Assembly: GCA_910583675.1 (NCBI GenBank)
Contig: CAJTYH010000001.1
Span: 62,001 to 126,000 of the forward strand
Reading direction: 5' to 3'
Origin: an uncultured Muribaculaceae bacterium
GTDB lineage: Bacteria > Bacteroidota > Bacteroidia > Bacteroidales > Muribaculaceae
DNA: 64,000 nt
The position numbers were made by a program, and so were the translations under genes. The notes under the pieces are model-generated. The model was given only the letters and a program-made list of their open reading frames with translations, had not been told where the DNA came from and searched no databases. Shown in pieces: positions 44,181 to 53,698 of this stretch; the first letter of the stretch is position 1; every line of letters begins with the position of its first letter.

Positions 44181-47030
44181 ATGAAACATTTTTTTCAGAC
44201 TCTTCTGTTGAGTTCGGCGCTGGGGACATGCATCTTTTGTGCCGATGCGAAACCGGCCAGACCCGGCCTGATGACAATGACACAGCCGGACGGCAGCACA
44301 ATCGAGGTGCGTCTTGTCGGCGACGAGTTCTATCATTATTACCTGAGCGAGGATGGCTATCTGCTCCTGGAGAAGCATGACGGTTTCTATTACGGAGGGG
44401 TGGATGCCGCCGGAAAGATCGTGGATTCCGGCATAAGGGCATCTTCCCCGGCGCAACGTGGCAGGGAAGCCCGTGAGTTCCTCATGGATATGGACATGCC
44501 GCGTCTGGAAAAGGCGCTTGACATGGAGGCCGCGGCCGTGTCGTCGGCACGCCACAAGGCGCTTGGGCGCACGCGTTCCGCCCGGGCACAGGAGGAGGCA
44601 TCCGGAGAGGGGTTCCAACGCGGCCCCGGCCTGTTCCCCGGTTCGGCTTTCCCATCCGTAGGCAACCAGAAGGCTATCGTGATACTTGTGGAATATGCCG
44701 ACGTGAAGTTCGAGCTTGACGATCCTCATGATTATTTCTATCGCATGCTCAATGAGCCGGACTTCAGCGACTATGGAGGCACAGGCTCCGCGAAGGAATA
44801 TTTCGAGGAATGTTCCGACAACCTTTTCCGGCCTGATTTCGACCTGTACGGCCCTGTCACCCTCTCCCGTGCCATGAAATACTACGGCGGGAACGTCGGG
44901 GGGAGCGACGCACATCCCGAGGAGATGGTGATAGAGGCATGCAACCTCTTGGACGACACGGTGGACTTCTCGCAGTATGACCGCGACGGCGACGGGTTCA
45001 TAGACAACGTATTCCTCTTCTATGCCGGACGGGGAGAGGCTACCGGGGGCGGTGCGGACACCGTGTGGCCGCATTCATGGGGGATCACCACTTCCCAGCC
45101 CACGAAGAAATATGTCTACGACGGCGTGCAGCTTGACCATTATGCATGCTCCAACGAATGGGAAGGGGAACGTCCCGACGGTGTGGGTACATTCGTACAT
45201 GAGTTCAGCCATGTGATGGGATTGCCAGATCTTTATACAACGGCGTATACCAATGCATTCACTCCCGGTAAATGGAGCGCCCTCGATTACGGCCCCTACA
45301 ACAACGACGGCCGCACCCCTCCGCTCTATGGAGCCTTCGAGCGGTATGCGCTCGGATGGCTTGCCCCGGCGGAAATAAAGGAACCGCTCAATGCCACCCT
45401 TCCGGCCATAGGCAACAACATCGCAGGCATAATCAAGACCGAGAAGGAGTATGAGTTTTTCCTGTTGGAGAATCGCCAGCAGACATCATGGGACAAATAC
45501 ATCCCCGGCCACGGCATGCTCGTATGGCATGTGGACTACAACATCTCGGTCTGGAGCGAGAACCGTGTCAACAACCCTCAGAACCACCAGTATGTGGACA
45601 TAGAGGAGGCGGACAACATCAAGACCGAGGCTACCCGCGACGGCGATCCCTTTCCGGGCACCGCCGGCATAACGTCGTTTACCGACAATACCACTCCCTC
45701 CATGAAGACATGGGCGGGAAAGAACCTTGATCTTCCCATTACGGAAATAGCCGAGACCCCCGACGGCATAATCACATTCAAGGTGAAAGGGGGAGCGGAG
45801 CCGATATCCTCAACCACGGCTCTCCCTGCCGGGGATGTAACCGACATAGGCTTTACGGCCAGGTGGGAAACCGTGCCGGGACTTGAATACCTCCTCAACG
45901 TCTATACCCGCGACGAAGATACGGGCGAAGTCGCATACCTCCCTGGCTATCGGATGAGGAACATGGGCAATGCCGCAGAGGCGGAAGTGCCCGACCTGGA
46001 GGCCGAGACGGAATACTTCTATACCGTCCATGCCGCAAAGGGACTTGAGGTTGCGCCGGAGTCAAACGAGATCAACGCATATACCGGGGAGCCAACCATA
46101 CGTCGCCTCAGGGTGCAGCCAACCGAACCGGAGGAGATCACCGAGGAGAGCTTCATGGCGACATGGCTCCCTCTGGAGGATGCCGTGGACTATGAGATCA
46201 CGGTGTTTACGAAGACATACGACGCTCCTCTGGTTGCCATGTGCGACTTCGCCAACGGAGCCAAGGACATCAAGGGTGGATGGAGCTCTTCATCGACCTC
46301 CACTTTTGCCAACGGATCATATTCCGGACAGGCTATCCCGTCGCTCCGTCTGGCCAATGCCGACCATTTTACAGCCACTTTCCCCGATGAGATAAGATCA
46401 GTGTCGTTCTGGCATCGCGGCAGCTCCACTTCAGAGGGTGACATGATACAGGTGTATGCCACCACGCCTGACGGTCGCGCATTGATCAGTTCCGTGCCGG
46501 TGGTAGCCGACAAGGGTGGCACCACGACCTCCATAACCGACCTCCCTGCCGGCACGGAGAGCGTGCGCCTGGAATTCCTGCGCACCGGAGCCAAAGGATC
46601 GCTTGCCATAGACGATGTGACGGTGGAGCATGGCTATACGTATGCCCCCGTGGTGCTGGAAGGGTATGATGCCGTGGCCACAGGCAATGTCACCGCCTTC
46701 CCGGTGACAGGTCTGCAACCTGAGACCGATTACTATTATACGCTCCGTGCCACCGACGGGGAGCGGTTCTCGAAACTTTCCTCCGAGATGCGTGCCACCA
46801 CGGGCAAAAGGTCTTCCATGGAGCGTCCCGTCTCACCTGAGGGTATTTCAGTCTCGTGCACCGGTCTCAGATTGGGAATCTCCGCACCGGAGGATGCGGT
46901 GGTTACCGTCGTCGACCTGCCGGGGCGCACAGTGGCTGTCTTGACCGGCACGTGGGAGTTTACACTCCCCGGTGCAGGGGTTTACATTGTAGGTTCGGGG
47001 AACTACAGGACTAAGATTTTTGCAAGATAA
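44181..47030 (+). CDS. M6-family (InhA-like) metalloprotease, T9SS secreted
   Basis: A 949-residue secreted zinc protease with a signal peptide (MKHFFQTLLLSSALGTCIFCADA). A propeptide region (about 25-160) and an M6 catalytic domain (about 165-540) follow. The zinc site is HEFSHVMGLPDLY (His340, Glu341, His344), and YDRDGDGFIDNVFLFYAGRGEA is the M6 signature before it. Two fibronectin-type-III-like modules (about 540-640 and 640-880, the latter with an inserted beta-sandwich) lead to a T9SS tail (VVTVVDLPGRTVAVLTGTW...GAGVYIVGSGNYRTKIFAR). M6 enzymes often degrade host or mucosal proteins. All catalytic residues are intact. The next gene starts 34 bases downstream. Confidence 0.9.
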   Translation: MKHFFQTLLLSSALGTCIFCADAKPARPGLMTMTQPDGSTIEVRLVGDEFYHYYLSEDGYLLLEKHDGFYYGGVDAAGKIVDSGIRASSPAQRGREAREFLMDMDMPRLEKALDMEAAAVSSARHKALGRTRSARAQEEASGEGFQRGPGLFPGSAFPSVGNQKAIVILVEYADVKFELDDPHDYFYRMLNEPDFSDYGGTGSAKEYFEECSDNLFRPDFDLYGPVTLSRAMKYYGGNVGGSDAHPEEMVIEACNLLDDTVDFSQYDRDGDGFIDNVFLFYAGRGEATGGGADTVWPHSWGITTSQPTKKYVYDGVQLDHYACSNEWEGERPDGVGTFVHEFSHVMGLPDLYTTAYTNAFTPGKWSALDYGPYNNDGRTPPLYGAFERYALGWLAPAEIKEPLNATLPAIGNNIAGIIKTEKEYEFFLLENRQQTSWDKYIPGHGMLVWHVDYNISVWSENRVNNPQNHQYVDIEEADNIKTEATRDGDPFPGTAGITSFTDNTTPSMKTWAGKNLDLPITEIAETPDGIITFKVKGGAEPISSTTALPAGDVTDIGFTARWETVPGLEYLLNVYTRDEDTGEVAYLPGYRMRNMGNAAEAEVPDLEAETEYFYTVHAAKGLEVAPESNEINAYTGEPTIRRLRVQPTEPEEITEESFMATWLPLEDAVDYEITVFTKTYDAPLVAMCDFANGAKDIKGGWSSSSTSTFANGSYSGQAIPSLRLANADHFTATFPDEIRSVSFWHRGSSTSEGDMIQVYATTPDGRALISSVPVVADKGGTTTSITDLPAGTESVRLEFLRTGAKGSLAIDDVTVEHGYTYAPVVLEGYDAVATGNVTAFPVTGLQPETDYYYTLRATDGERFSKLSSEMRATTGKRSSMERPVSPEGISVSCTGLRLGISAPEDAVVTVVDLPGRTVAVLTGTWEFTLPGAGVYIVGSGNYRTKIFAR

Positions 47031-47064
47031 ACAAATCATTTCATTCACAAAAACGATTGCGAAC

Positions 47065-50000
47065 ATGAAAAAATCACTTTGCGTTATCGTGTCTGCCGCA
47101 CTGTTCGGCGGCGGATTGCTGCAGGCTGCTTCCGGATTGCCGGCGGTGCCGCAAAAAGTAGTAGGCGTCGCCGCCGAGGCACCCGTCAATGCTGCGGGCA
47201 AGTCATTCACTCTTCTCGATGGAAAAAGACCCAATGTCTTCGTCAAGTCGTATCCGCGCCTTACAGCCAAGGCTTTCAGCGAGGCTGAAGGGGAACAGGT
47301 GCTTCTGAGCGCCACCTTCGACGACGACCTGGAGGGATTCACGACCATAGATGCCAACGGCGACGGCAAGACCTGGTACCACAACGTGCTTATGGGCAAC
47401 GGCGCGGCCAAGGTGGACTACAGTTCGGTTGCCACGGACGACTGGCTGATCTCTCCCGCAGTGACCCTCATCGCCGGTGAGACTTACCGGCTGTCGCTTG
47501 ATGCCAAGGGGATCTCCAAGAGTTTCACTGAGAGCTTCGAGGTGTGTGTGGGCACGTCGCCTACCGTAGAAGGGATGACCGAGACGGTGATTGCACAGAT
47601 AAATATCAATCATGACAATTACCAGACATACAACGGCGAGTTCGTCGCACCTGCCGACGGCGACTACTATTTCGGCGTGCGCGGCATGTCGAAGAAGGAT
47701 CAGTTTGCCCTTCTGGTAGACAATATCACCATTACCGGCGTGGCTCCCGCTCCTCCCGTAGAGGGTGTCAAGCCTCCGTTCACGGCCACTTTCGACACCG
47801 ACCTTGACGGTTTCGAGGTGATCGATGCAAACCACGACGGCAAGACTTGGAAGCATGTTTCTTCAGGCGGAAACGGTGAGGCAAAGGTAGAGAACAATGC
47901 CAAGCTCGCCACGGACGACTGGCTGATCTCTCCTCCGATAGAGCTTGTCGCAGGAAAGACATACACCGTATCGGTGGATGCCAAGGGATATTCCAAGAGC
48001 TATCCCGAGAGCTTCGAACTGAAAGCCGGAACGGAATGCAAGGAGAGCGCCATGACCCTGGATGTAATACCTGCCACGACGTTCAAGCAGCAGGTATATG
48101 AGACATATTCCGCCGAGTTTATTCCCGAGTCCGACGGAGTCTATTATTTCGGCATCCATGGCATATCTGAGAAAGACCAGTTTGCGCTGCTTGTGGACAA
48201 TTTCATTGTCTCGGCACCGGCTGAGCCGGAAGTGAACCTCCCTGTGAAGCCCGAGAATGTGGCATTCGCGGAGACCGACAAGGACGGTGAGGTCACGATA
48301 AGCTGGGATGCTGTCACGGCCGACATAGACGGCACGTCACTTGATGCATCGCAGGTGACCTATGAGGTCTACATCCTCGGCAACTCCGATATGACGCGTC
48401 TGGCCGACAACATCTCAGGCACCGAGTATACATACCAGGCTGTGCCCGAGGGGCAGCAGAAGTTCGTGCAGTTTGCCGTTTATCCCGTGACCGAAAAAGG
48501 CCGTGGTGAGGGCGCTCCCACCGGTTTCGGCCCTGTCGGCACACCCTATAACGGTTACCAGATCACAGCTGAGGCAGACCTTGACCGCTATATTCTCGGG
48601 GTTGACGTGTCGGGAGGTCTTACCGCCGGAATATACGGCGATGACGACTTCGAGGAGATGACCTCCTACGACCTTGATGATTTCTATCTGGGATTCTATG
48701 GAACATACATTGACAAGTTCGGTTCGGTCTTCACCGGCAAGATCTCCCTCAAGGGGATGGTTAATCCGGCCTTCATATATTACACCTACAACCTTGCCCT
48801 TGACAATGGCGACAAGGATATGAACGAACTTGCCACCCTCGTTACCGACATGGCTACCGGGGAACAGACCACCGTGGCCACGACGATTGTGGGCGATACC
48901 GGTGGCGCAGACCAATGGAACAGGGTGTATGTGGATCTTTCGGCCTATGCCGGGAAGGTCATAAGCCTTACGCTTAAGGCCACGGCCAAGAGCGCAAGCT
49001 ACACGTTCGTGGACAACCTCACTGTATCATCGCTGGTGCCCTACGATCTTGAGGCCACTTCGGTATCTGTCCCGGCAACTGTTGTCGCCGGACAGGAGTA
49101 TACGGCACAGGTGCTCGTTAAGAATCTCGGAAGCGCCGTTGCCGAAGGATACACGGTGTCGCTTTACAAGGACGGGGCACTTGTCGGCAGCAAGGAGGGT
49201 GAATCTCTTGCGGCTGGAGCGTATGCGACCGTTGATTTCCCGCTTTCCACTTCTCCCGTTGATCTCGGCTCCGTGGTGTTCTATGCTACGGTCGACTTTA
49301 CGGAAGATGAGGTTGGAGCGAACAATCGTACTCCCGATGCAGCCGTTGAGATCGTGAAACCGAATCTTCCCGAAGTGGACGACCTGCAGGGCACCTCGGA
49401 GAATGGGGGCATACGCCTTGTATGGAGTGAACCCAACCTTGAAAACGCTTCTTCGGATCCGGTCACCGAGACCTTCGAGGATGGAGAGGCATTCGGCTCT
49501 ACCCATGGCGACTGGAAGTTCGTTGACGTTGACGGCAGCCCCGTGGGTGGCATAAGCACGCAGGATATACCGGGAATCACCCCGGGCACTACCACCGGTG
49601 CTTTCTGGATCTGGGATACCGAATTGCTTCCCGATGCCATCGCCGGTGCCCATAGCGGCAAGAAATTTCTCTTCTCCATGTTCCGCTATGACGACGAGAC
49701 GGTTGATGACTGGGCTATATCCCCCAAACTTGACGGATCGGCACAGACGATCTCTTTCTATGCCAAGAGCTATTCCATGCGATATGGCGAGACCATAGAG
49801 GTGTATTATTCTGAAAGTGGCGATGACATTGAGGATTTCCAGATCATCAGGGATGCCGAAAAGGTGCTGCCATACTGGGAGGAGTACAAGGTTGAGCTTC
49901 CTGCCGGGGCGCGCTATTTCGCAATCCGCTCGTGCGGCACCGCTTCCTACATGCTCATGATCGACGACGTGACTTTCATCCCGTCGGGCAATGCCAATCT

Positions 50001-50400
50001 GGAGCTTATGGGCTATAACGTATATCGCGACGGTGTCAAGGTGAATGCTGAGATGCTGGAGGAGACCGAGTTCGTGGACGGCGAGGTCAAGGATGGCGAG
50101 ACCTATACCTACGGTATAAGCACGGTCTATACCAAGGGTGAGTCTGCCGCTTCCAATACTGTGGATGTGGTCTATGTCGCATCAGGATTGGATTCAGCCA
50201 CTTTGAAGGCTGTCACAGTCAAGGCGGTGGACGGTTCCATCGTGATAGGGGGCGCGTCGGGCGTTGAGGCAACGGTGTGCACCACTGAAGGTAAGACGGT
50301 GTTTGCCGGCACATGCCGTTCCACGGAGAGTGTGGCCGTCGCCCCCGGTATCTACCTTGTCAAGGTGGGTGACACTGTTGTCAAGATTGTCGTAAGATAA
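47065..50400 (+). CDS. Choice-of-anchor-J / FN3 multidomain surface protein, T9SS secreted
   Basis: An 1111-residue secreted adhesin-like protein. A signal peptide is followed by two tandem choice-of-anchor-J beta sandwiches (about 75-220 and 235-390). These share ATFDDDLEGFTTIDANGDGKTW / ATFDTDLDGFEVIDANHDGKTW and ATDDWLISP. An FN3 module (about 395-490), another beta domain and a CARDB-like module (about 680-780: ATVVAGQEYTAQVLVKNLGSAVAEGYTVSLY) come next. A third anchor-J domain (about 800-970) and a T9SS tail (CTTEGKTVFAGTCRST...APGIYLVKVGDTVVKIVVR) complete it. It follows the M6 protease by 34 bases, so the two secreted proteins are probably co-expressed. The binding partner is unknown. 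Confidence 0.85.
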   Translation: MKKSLCVIVSAALFGGGLLQAASGLPAVPQKVVGVAAEAPVNAAGKSFTLLDGKRPNVFVKSYPRLTAKAFSEAEGEQVLLSATFDDDLEGFTTIDANGDGKTWYHNVLMGNGAAKVDYSSVATDDWLISPAVTLIAGETYRLSLDAKGISKSFTESFEVCVGTSPTVEGMTETVIAQININHDNYQTYNGEFVAPADGDYYFGVRGMSKKDQFALLVDNITITGVAPAPPVEGVKPPFTATFDTDLDGFEVIDANHDGKTWKHVSSGGNGEAKVENNAKLATDDWLISPPIELVAGKTYTVSVDAKGYSKSYPESFELKAGTECKESAMTLDVIPATTFKQQVYETYSAEFIPESDGVYYFGIHGISEKDQFALLVDNFIVSAPAEPEVNLPVKPENVAFAETDKDGEVTISWDAVTADIDGTSLDASQVTYEVYILGNSDMTRLADNISGTEYTYQAVPEGQQKFVQFAVYPVTEKGRGEGAPTGFGPVGTPYNGYQITAEADLDRYILGVDVSGGLTAGIYGDDDFEEMTSYDLDDFYLGFYGTYIDKFGSVFTGKISLKGMVNPAFIYYTYNLALDNGDKDMNELATLVTDMATGEQTTVATTIVGDTGGADQWNRVYVDLSAYAGKVISLTLKATAKSASYTFVDNLTVSSLVPYDLEATSVSVPATVVAGQEYTAQVLVKNLGSAVAEGYTVSLYKDGALVGSKEGESLAAGAYATVDFPLSTSPVDLGSVVFYATVDFTEDEVGANNRTPDAAVEIVKPNLPEVDDLQGTSENGGIRLVWSEPNLENASSDPVTETFEDGEAFGSTHGDWKFVDVDGSPVGGISTQDIPGITPGTTTGAFWIWDTELLPDAIAGAHSGKKFLFSMFRYDDETVDDWAISPKLDGSAQTISFYAKSYSMRYGETIEVYYSESGDDIEDFQIIRDAEKVLPYWEEYKVELPAGARYFAIRSCGTASYMLMIDDVTFIPSGNANLELMGYNVYRDGVKVNAEMLEETEFVDGEVKDGETYTYGISTVYTKGESAASNTVDVVYVASGLDSATLKAVTVKAVDGSIVIGGASGVEATVCTTEGKTVFAGTCRSTESVAVAPGIYLVKVGDTVVKIVVR

Positions 50401-50434
50401 TCGCGAGCTGTTTTTAGAATCATATAGACAATCG

Positions 50435-50472
50435 GGCGGTGTGCCGGTGGATCCAATCCATGGCACACCGCC
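50435..50472 (+). terminator. Terminator after the anchor-J gene
   Basis: GGCGGTGTGCC pairs perfectly with GGCACACCGCC; the T-run is weak. Confidence 0.65.
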
Positions 50473-50543
50473 TCTGGTTTGTCCTGTGGAAGGGACGCTA
50501 TGCCAAGGCTTACGAAATCTTGTTAAAGAGGGTTGTGGTTTGA

Positions 50544-50708
50544 GAGTATGTTTACTTTTGACTTATGGTAAGATTTAGAGAGGATTTATGAGCATGTTTT
50601 GAGATTGAGCGAAGGAGTTATGGGGTTCTATAACGACTGAACGAAAGCTCAAAAGCAGGCCATAAAGACCTCTAAAGATTTCATAAAGTTAAAAGTTAAA
50701 CATACTCT
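50544..50708. repeat. 165-bp imperfect palindrome, MITE- or structured-RNA-like
   Basis: The outer ends are AGAGTATG and CATACTCT. The two arms (about 65 bases each) are reverse complements with scattered mismatches, for example AGAGTATGTTTACTTTTGAC against AGAGTATGTTTAACTTTTAA. A small GTTAT/ATAAC hairpin lies near the centre. The gap 50401-50785 otherwise holds a terminator and the pgi promoter, and no gene is visible. Confidence 0.65.
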
Positions 50709-50732
50709 AAGCCGTGTACCGGAATTATTTGT

Positions 50733-50740
50733 TAATTTTG
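50733..50740 (+). promoter_or_regulatory. -7 promoter element of pgi
   Basis: TAATTTTG, 45 bases before the ATG. The -33 region is unclear. Confidence 0.6.
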
Positions 50741-50785
50741 TGACGTGAAAAATACAGACACAAAAACTAACACAAAATATACCAA

Positions 50786-52129
50786 ATGAGTACAATCAAA
50801 GTAAATGTGAAAGAAGTGCTTGGCACCGTCAGCGCCGAGCAGATCGAGGCTCTGAATCCCGAAGCCGCACAGGCTATGGAGTTTCTCCACAAGGGCACAG
50901 GAGCAGGATCGGATTTCCTTGGATGGGTCAACCTCCCCGAAGATACTTCAGCCGAACTCCTTGCCGACATTGAGGCTACCGCAAAGCAGCTCCGCGAGAC
51001 CTGCGACTACGTGGTGTCCATCGGTATCGGCGGATCCTATCTCGGTGCCAAGGCCGTAATCGAGGCTCTGAGCGATTCTTTCGCATCCCTGCGCGGCATG
51101 GAGGACGATCGTCGTTGCCGTGTGCTCTTTGCCGGTCAGAACATCGGTGAGGATTATCTCCACGAACTTCAGGATTTCCTCGCCGACAAGAAATTCGGCA
51201 TCATCGTCATCTCAAAGTCGGGCACTACAACGGAACCTGCCATCGCGTTCCGTCTTCTCAAGGAGCAGCTTGAGAGCAAGCTCGGCAAGGCAGAGGCATC
51301 TAAGCGCATCGTGGCCATCACCGACGAAAAGCGCGGTGCACTCCGTCAGCTTGCCACCGAGGAGGGTTACAAGACCTTCGTCATCGCCGACAACGTAGGC
51401 GGACGTTTCTCCGTCCTCACCCCTGTTGGTCTGCTCCCCATTGCGGTTGCCGGATTTGACATCCGCGCCCTCATGGATGGTGCCCGTCAGATGCAGCGCG
51501 ACACTCTCGCTTCCGACGACAGCAACCTCGCTTTCCTATATGCCACTACGCGCAACGCCCTTTATCGCGCCGGCAAGAAGATTGAGATCCTCGTTAACTA
51601 CAACCCCAAGCTCCACTTCTTCGGAGAATGGTGGAAGCAGCTCTACGGCGAATCGGAGGGTAAGGATCACAAAGGCATCTTCCCCGCAGCAGTCGACAAT
51701 TCCACAGACCTTCACTCCATGGGACAGTGGATCCAGGATGGCGAGCGCACCATCTTCGAGACTGTGGTATCCGTGGCTGAGCCGCGTCATGAGGTAGTCA
51801 TCCCTATGGATGCAGCCAACCTTGACGGCCTCAACTACCTTGCCGGAAAGCGCGTCGATCAGGTCAACAAGATGGCGGAGCTTGGCACTCGCATTGCCCA
51901 TGTGGACGGTGCCGTTCCCAACATCCTCATCACTATTCCCGCCCTTGAGGAGCGTTATCTCGGTGAGCTTATCTACTTCTTCGAGAAGGCATGCGGCATC
52001 TCCGGCTACCTCCTTGAAGTAAACCCCTTCAACCAGCCCGGTGTCGAGGACTACAAGCGCAACATGTTCGCCCTCCTAGAGAAGCCCGGCTACGAAGAAG
52101 CTACCGCCAAAATCAAATCCCGCCTCTGA
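50786..52129 (+). CDS. pgi: Glucose-6-phosphate isomerase
   Basis: A 447-residue phosphoglucose isomerase interconverting glucose-6-phosphate and fructose-6-phosphate. It is the shorter bacterial form of the family. SIGIGGSYLGAKAVIEAL, VISKSGTTTEPAIAFRLLK (phosphate-binding loop) and FGEWWKQLYGESEGKDHKG (catalytic Glu region) are diagnostic. The C-terminal NPFNQPGVEDYKRNMFALL holds the final conserved Gln and Lys. It is monocistronic, between its own promoter and terminator. Confidence 0.97.
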   Translation: MSTIKVNVKEVLGTVSAEQIEALNPEAAQAMEFLHKGTGAGSDFLGWVNLPEDTSAELLADIEATAKQLRETCDYVVSIGIGGSYLGAKAVIEALSDSFASLRGMEDDRRCRVLFAGQNIGEDYLHELQDFLADKKFGIIVISKSGTTTEPAIAFRLLKEQLESKLGKAEASKRIVAITDEKRGALRQLATEEGYKTFVIADNVGGRFSVLTPVGLLPIAVAGFDIRALMDGARQMQRDTLASDDSNLAFLYATTRNALYRAGKKIEILVNYNPKLHFFGEWWKQLYGESEGKDHKGIFPAAVDNSTDLHSMGQWIQDGERTIFETVVSVAEPRHEVVIPMDAANLDGLNYLAGKRVDQVNKMAELGTRIAHVDGAVPNILITIPALEERYLGELIYFFEKACGISGYLLEVNPFNQPGVEDYKRNMFALLEKPGYEEATAKIKSRL

Positions 52130-52225
52130 TTCGCTCTATATACATAGGCGTGTATATTCAATTGTCGCAAGTCTATGGATTCCAAATGATTATTTGATCA
52201 CCATCCGGGATGCATCCCGATAATA

Positions 52226-52259
52226 AGGGCGCTGTGTGTGTAAATCACCATAGCGCCCT
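52226..52259 (+). terminator. Terminator of pgi
   Basis: AGGGCGCT pairs with AGCGCCCT, extended by GTG/CAT, followed by GTTTGTT. Confidence 0.75.
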
Positions 52260-52288
52260 GTTTGTTAACTATCTTTAACTGAAATTAA

Positions 52289-52319
52289 TTTGCTTTTGTG
52301 TTTCTATTCTTTATCTTTG
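52289..52319 (+). promoter_or_regulatory. Promoter of the C10 protease gene
   Basis: TTTG (52289-52292), 19 bases, TATCTTTG (52312-52319), 32 bases before the ATG. Confidence 0.75.
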
Positions 52320-52351
52320 CGACGTAACACACTGTATATCTTTAATATCCC

Positions 52352-53680
52352 ATGAAAAGACTGATTTACCAATTGATTCTTGTCGGGTTGCTTGCAGGAT
52401 GTACGGCAGAAGAACCGATGCCGGAATATGTCTCCGATGCATCTCAAATGCCCTTGTCGGAAATCCGAACGGTGAATGAGGCCATAGAAATTGCTTCTAC
52501 GGTCTCGCACACCATGTTGACAGACGGGAATGCCTCAGGTCTTGGAAGAGGATATGGCCGGGTCGTTGATCCTGCAACTCAAGTCTATACTATCTGCAAT
52601 CCGGCTTCGCGTTCCGCAGAGGCCGATCCGTTGATGTATGTGGTAAACTATGCGGAAGACAATGGTTTTGCCATGGTGCCCGCGAATAGGAATGCTCCTG
52701 ATGTAGTTGCCGTAACTGAAAAAGGGCATTATAATCCATCTGATGGCATTGAAATCGGAGGGTTCAATGAATGGCTTGAAGAGGTGACTGAATATCTGGT
52801 AAGACTTGAAAGTAAAGAAAAGCCTGTGGCTACCATCCCTGCCGCGCCCGGTGTCCTGCGAAAGGTCGTGACCGATACGATCTTCAACAGAAAAGTCGAT
52901 CCGCGCATAGAAGTCATCTGGGGGCAGCGAAAAGATGAGTTTTTCCCCGATGCTTGTGAAGGCATGTTTTTTGACAATAATAATGCAGGATGTGGTAATG
53001 TCGCGATAGCAATGGTGATGTCGTACCTTGAACGTACAACGTCTTTGAAAACAACTTTTCTGCCGCCGGATAATAATTTCAAGTTAAGACTATATTGGAC
53101 TGAATTGAAAAAATACCTTTCAGTGCATGACACTCCCCCTCAGATGTTTCCAAAATCAACCACCCCAGGGTATGATATTCGTACAAATCTTGCATATCTG
53201 TTAAGGGAGTTGGCAGAAATGAACAAGAGTTCATATGGTGCCTCATTAACTACTGTATCGCCTGTTAACTTTTCAAATACGGTTCATCAGCTTGAGCTTA
53301 CTTCCGCCTCAAGTTGGGAGTTTGCTGATAGCACATCCTGTCATGACATTCTATTTAATTATACCGGCAGTGTTCTGTTTGTTGGTGCCTATGAGAATGA
53401 CTATGAAAATGGACATGTTTGGGTCTGTGATGGAATGAAGAATTTCCGGTTTAGATACAGGACATACGAAAGTGTAGACAACGGTATAACATGGAATTTG
53501 ATTGATACATCCTATTCGGGATATGATGGCTATGTGCACTATAACTGGGGTTGGCATGGCTATTGTAACGGTTTCTATCTTAATTCTTCGACAGAAGCTA
53601 TTCCTGGTGGTTATGGGAGTGGGAATAAGGCAATTTTTGACTTTTGTTTTATGAGAACTTATATAGCGGTATATAGATAA
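52352..53680 (+). CDS. C10-family (SpeB/streptopain-like) cysteine protease lipoprotein
   Basis: A 442-residue lipoprotein (lipobox LVGLLAGC, Cys about 16). Residues about 30-135 resemble the Spi_N propeptide of C10 peptidases (PLSEIRTVNEAIEIA, LMYVVNYAEDNGFAMVPANRNAPDVVAVTEKG). The catalytic domain carries NAGCGNVAIAMVMSYL with nucleophile Cys214 and NGHVWVCDGM with His355. HYNWGWHGYCNGFY matches the family (H)xNWGWxGxxNGYF. Catalytic residues are intact, so it is probably active after propeptide removal. Related Bacteroides fragilis C10 proteases are paired with small inhibitors; here a lipoprotein gene follows by 18 bases. The gene is AT-richer than pgi. Confidence 0.85.
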   Translation: MKRLIYQLILVGLLAGCTAEEPMPEYVSDASQMPLSEIRTVNEAIEIASTVSHTMLTDGNASGLGRGYGRVVDPATQVYTICNPASRSAEADPLMYVVNYAEDNGFAMVPANRNAPDVVAVTEKGHYNPSDGIEIGGFNEWLEEVTEYLVRLESKEKPVATIPAAPGVLRKVVTDTIFNRKVDPRIEVIWGQRKDEFFPDACEGMFFDNNNAGCGNVAIAMVMSYLERTTSLKTTFLPPDNNFKLRLYWTELKKYLSVHDTPPQMFPKSTTPGYDIRTNLAYLLRELAEMNKSSYGASLTTVSPVNFSNTVHQLELTSASSWEFADSTSCHDILFNYTGSVLFVGAYENDYENGHVWVCDGMKNFRFRYRTYESVDNGITWNLIDTSYSGYDGYVHYNWGWHGYCNGFYLNSSTEAIPGGYGSGNKAIFDFCFMRTYIAVYR

Positions 53681-53698
53681 TAATTCAACATAAGCGAT

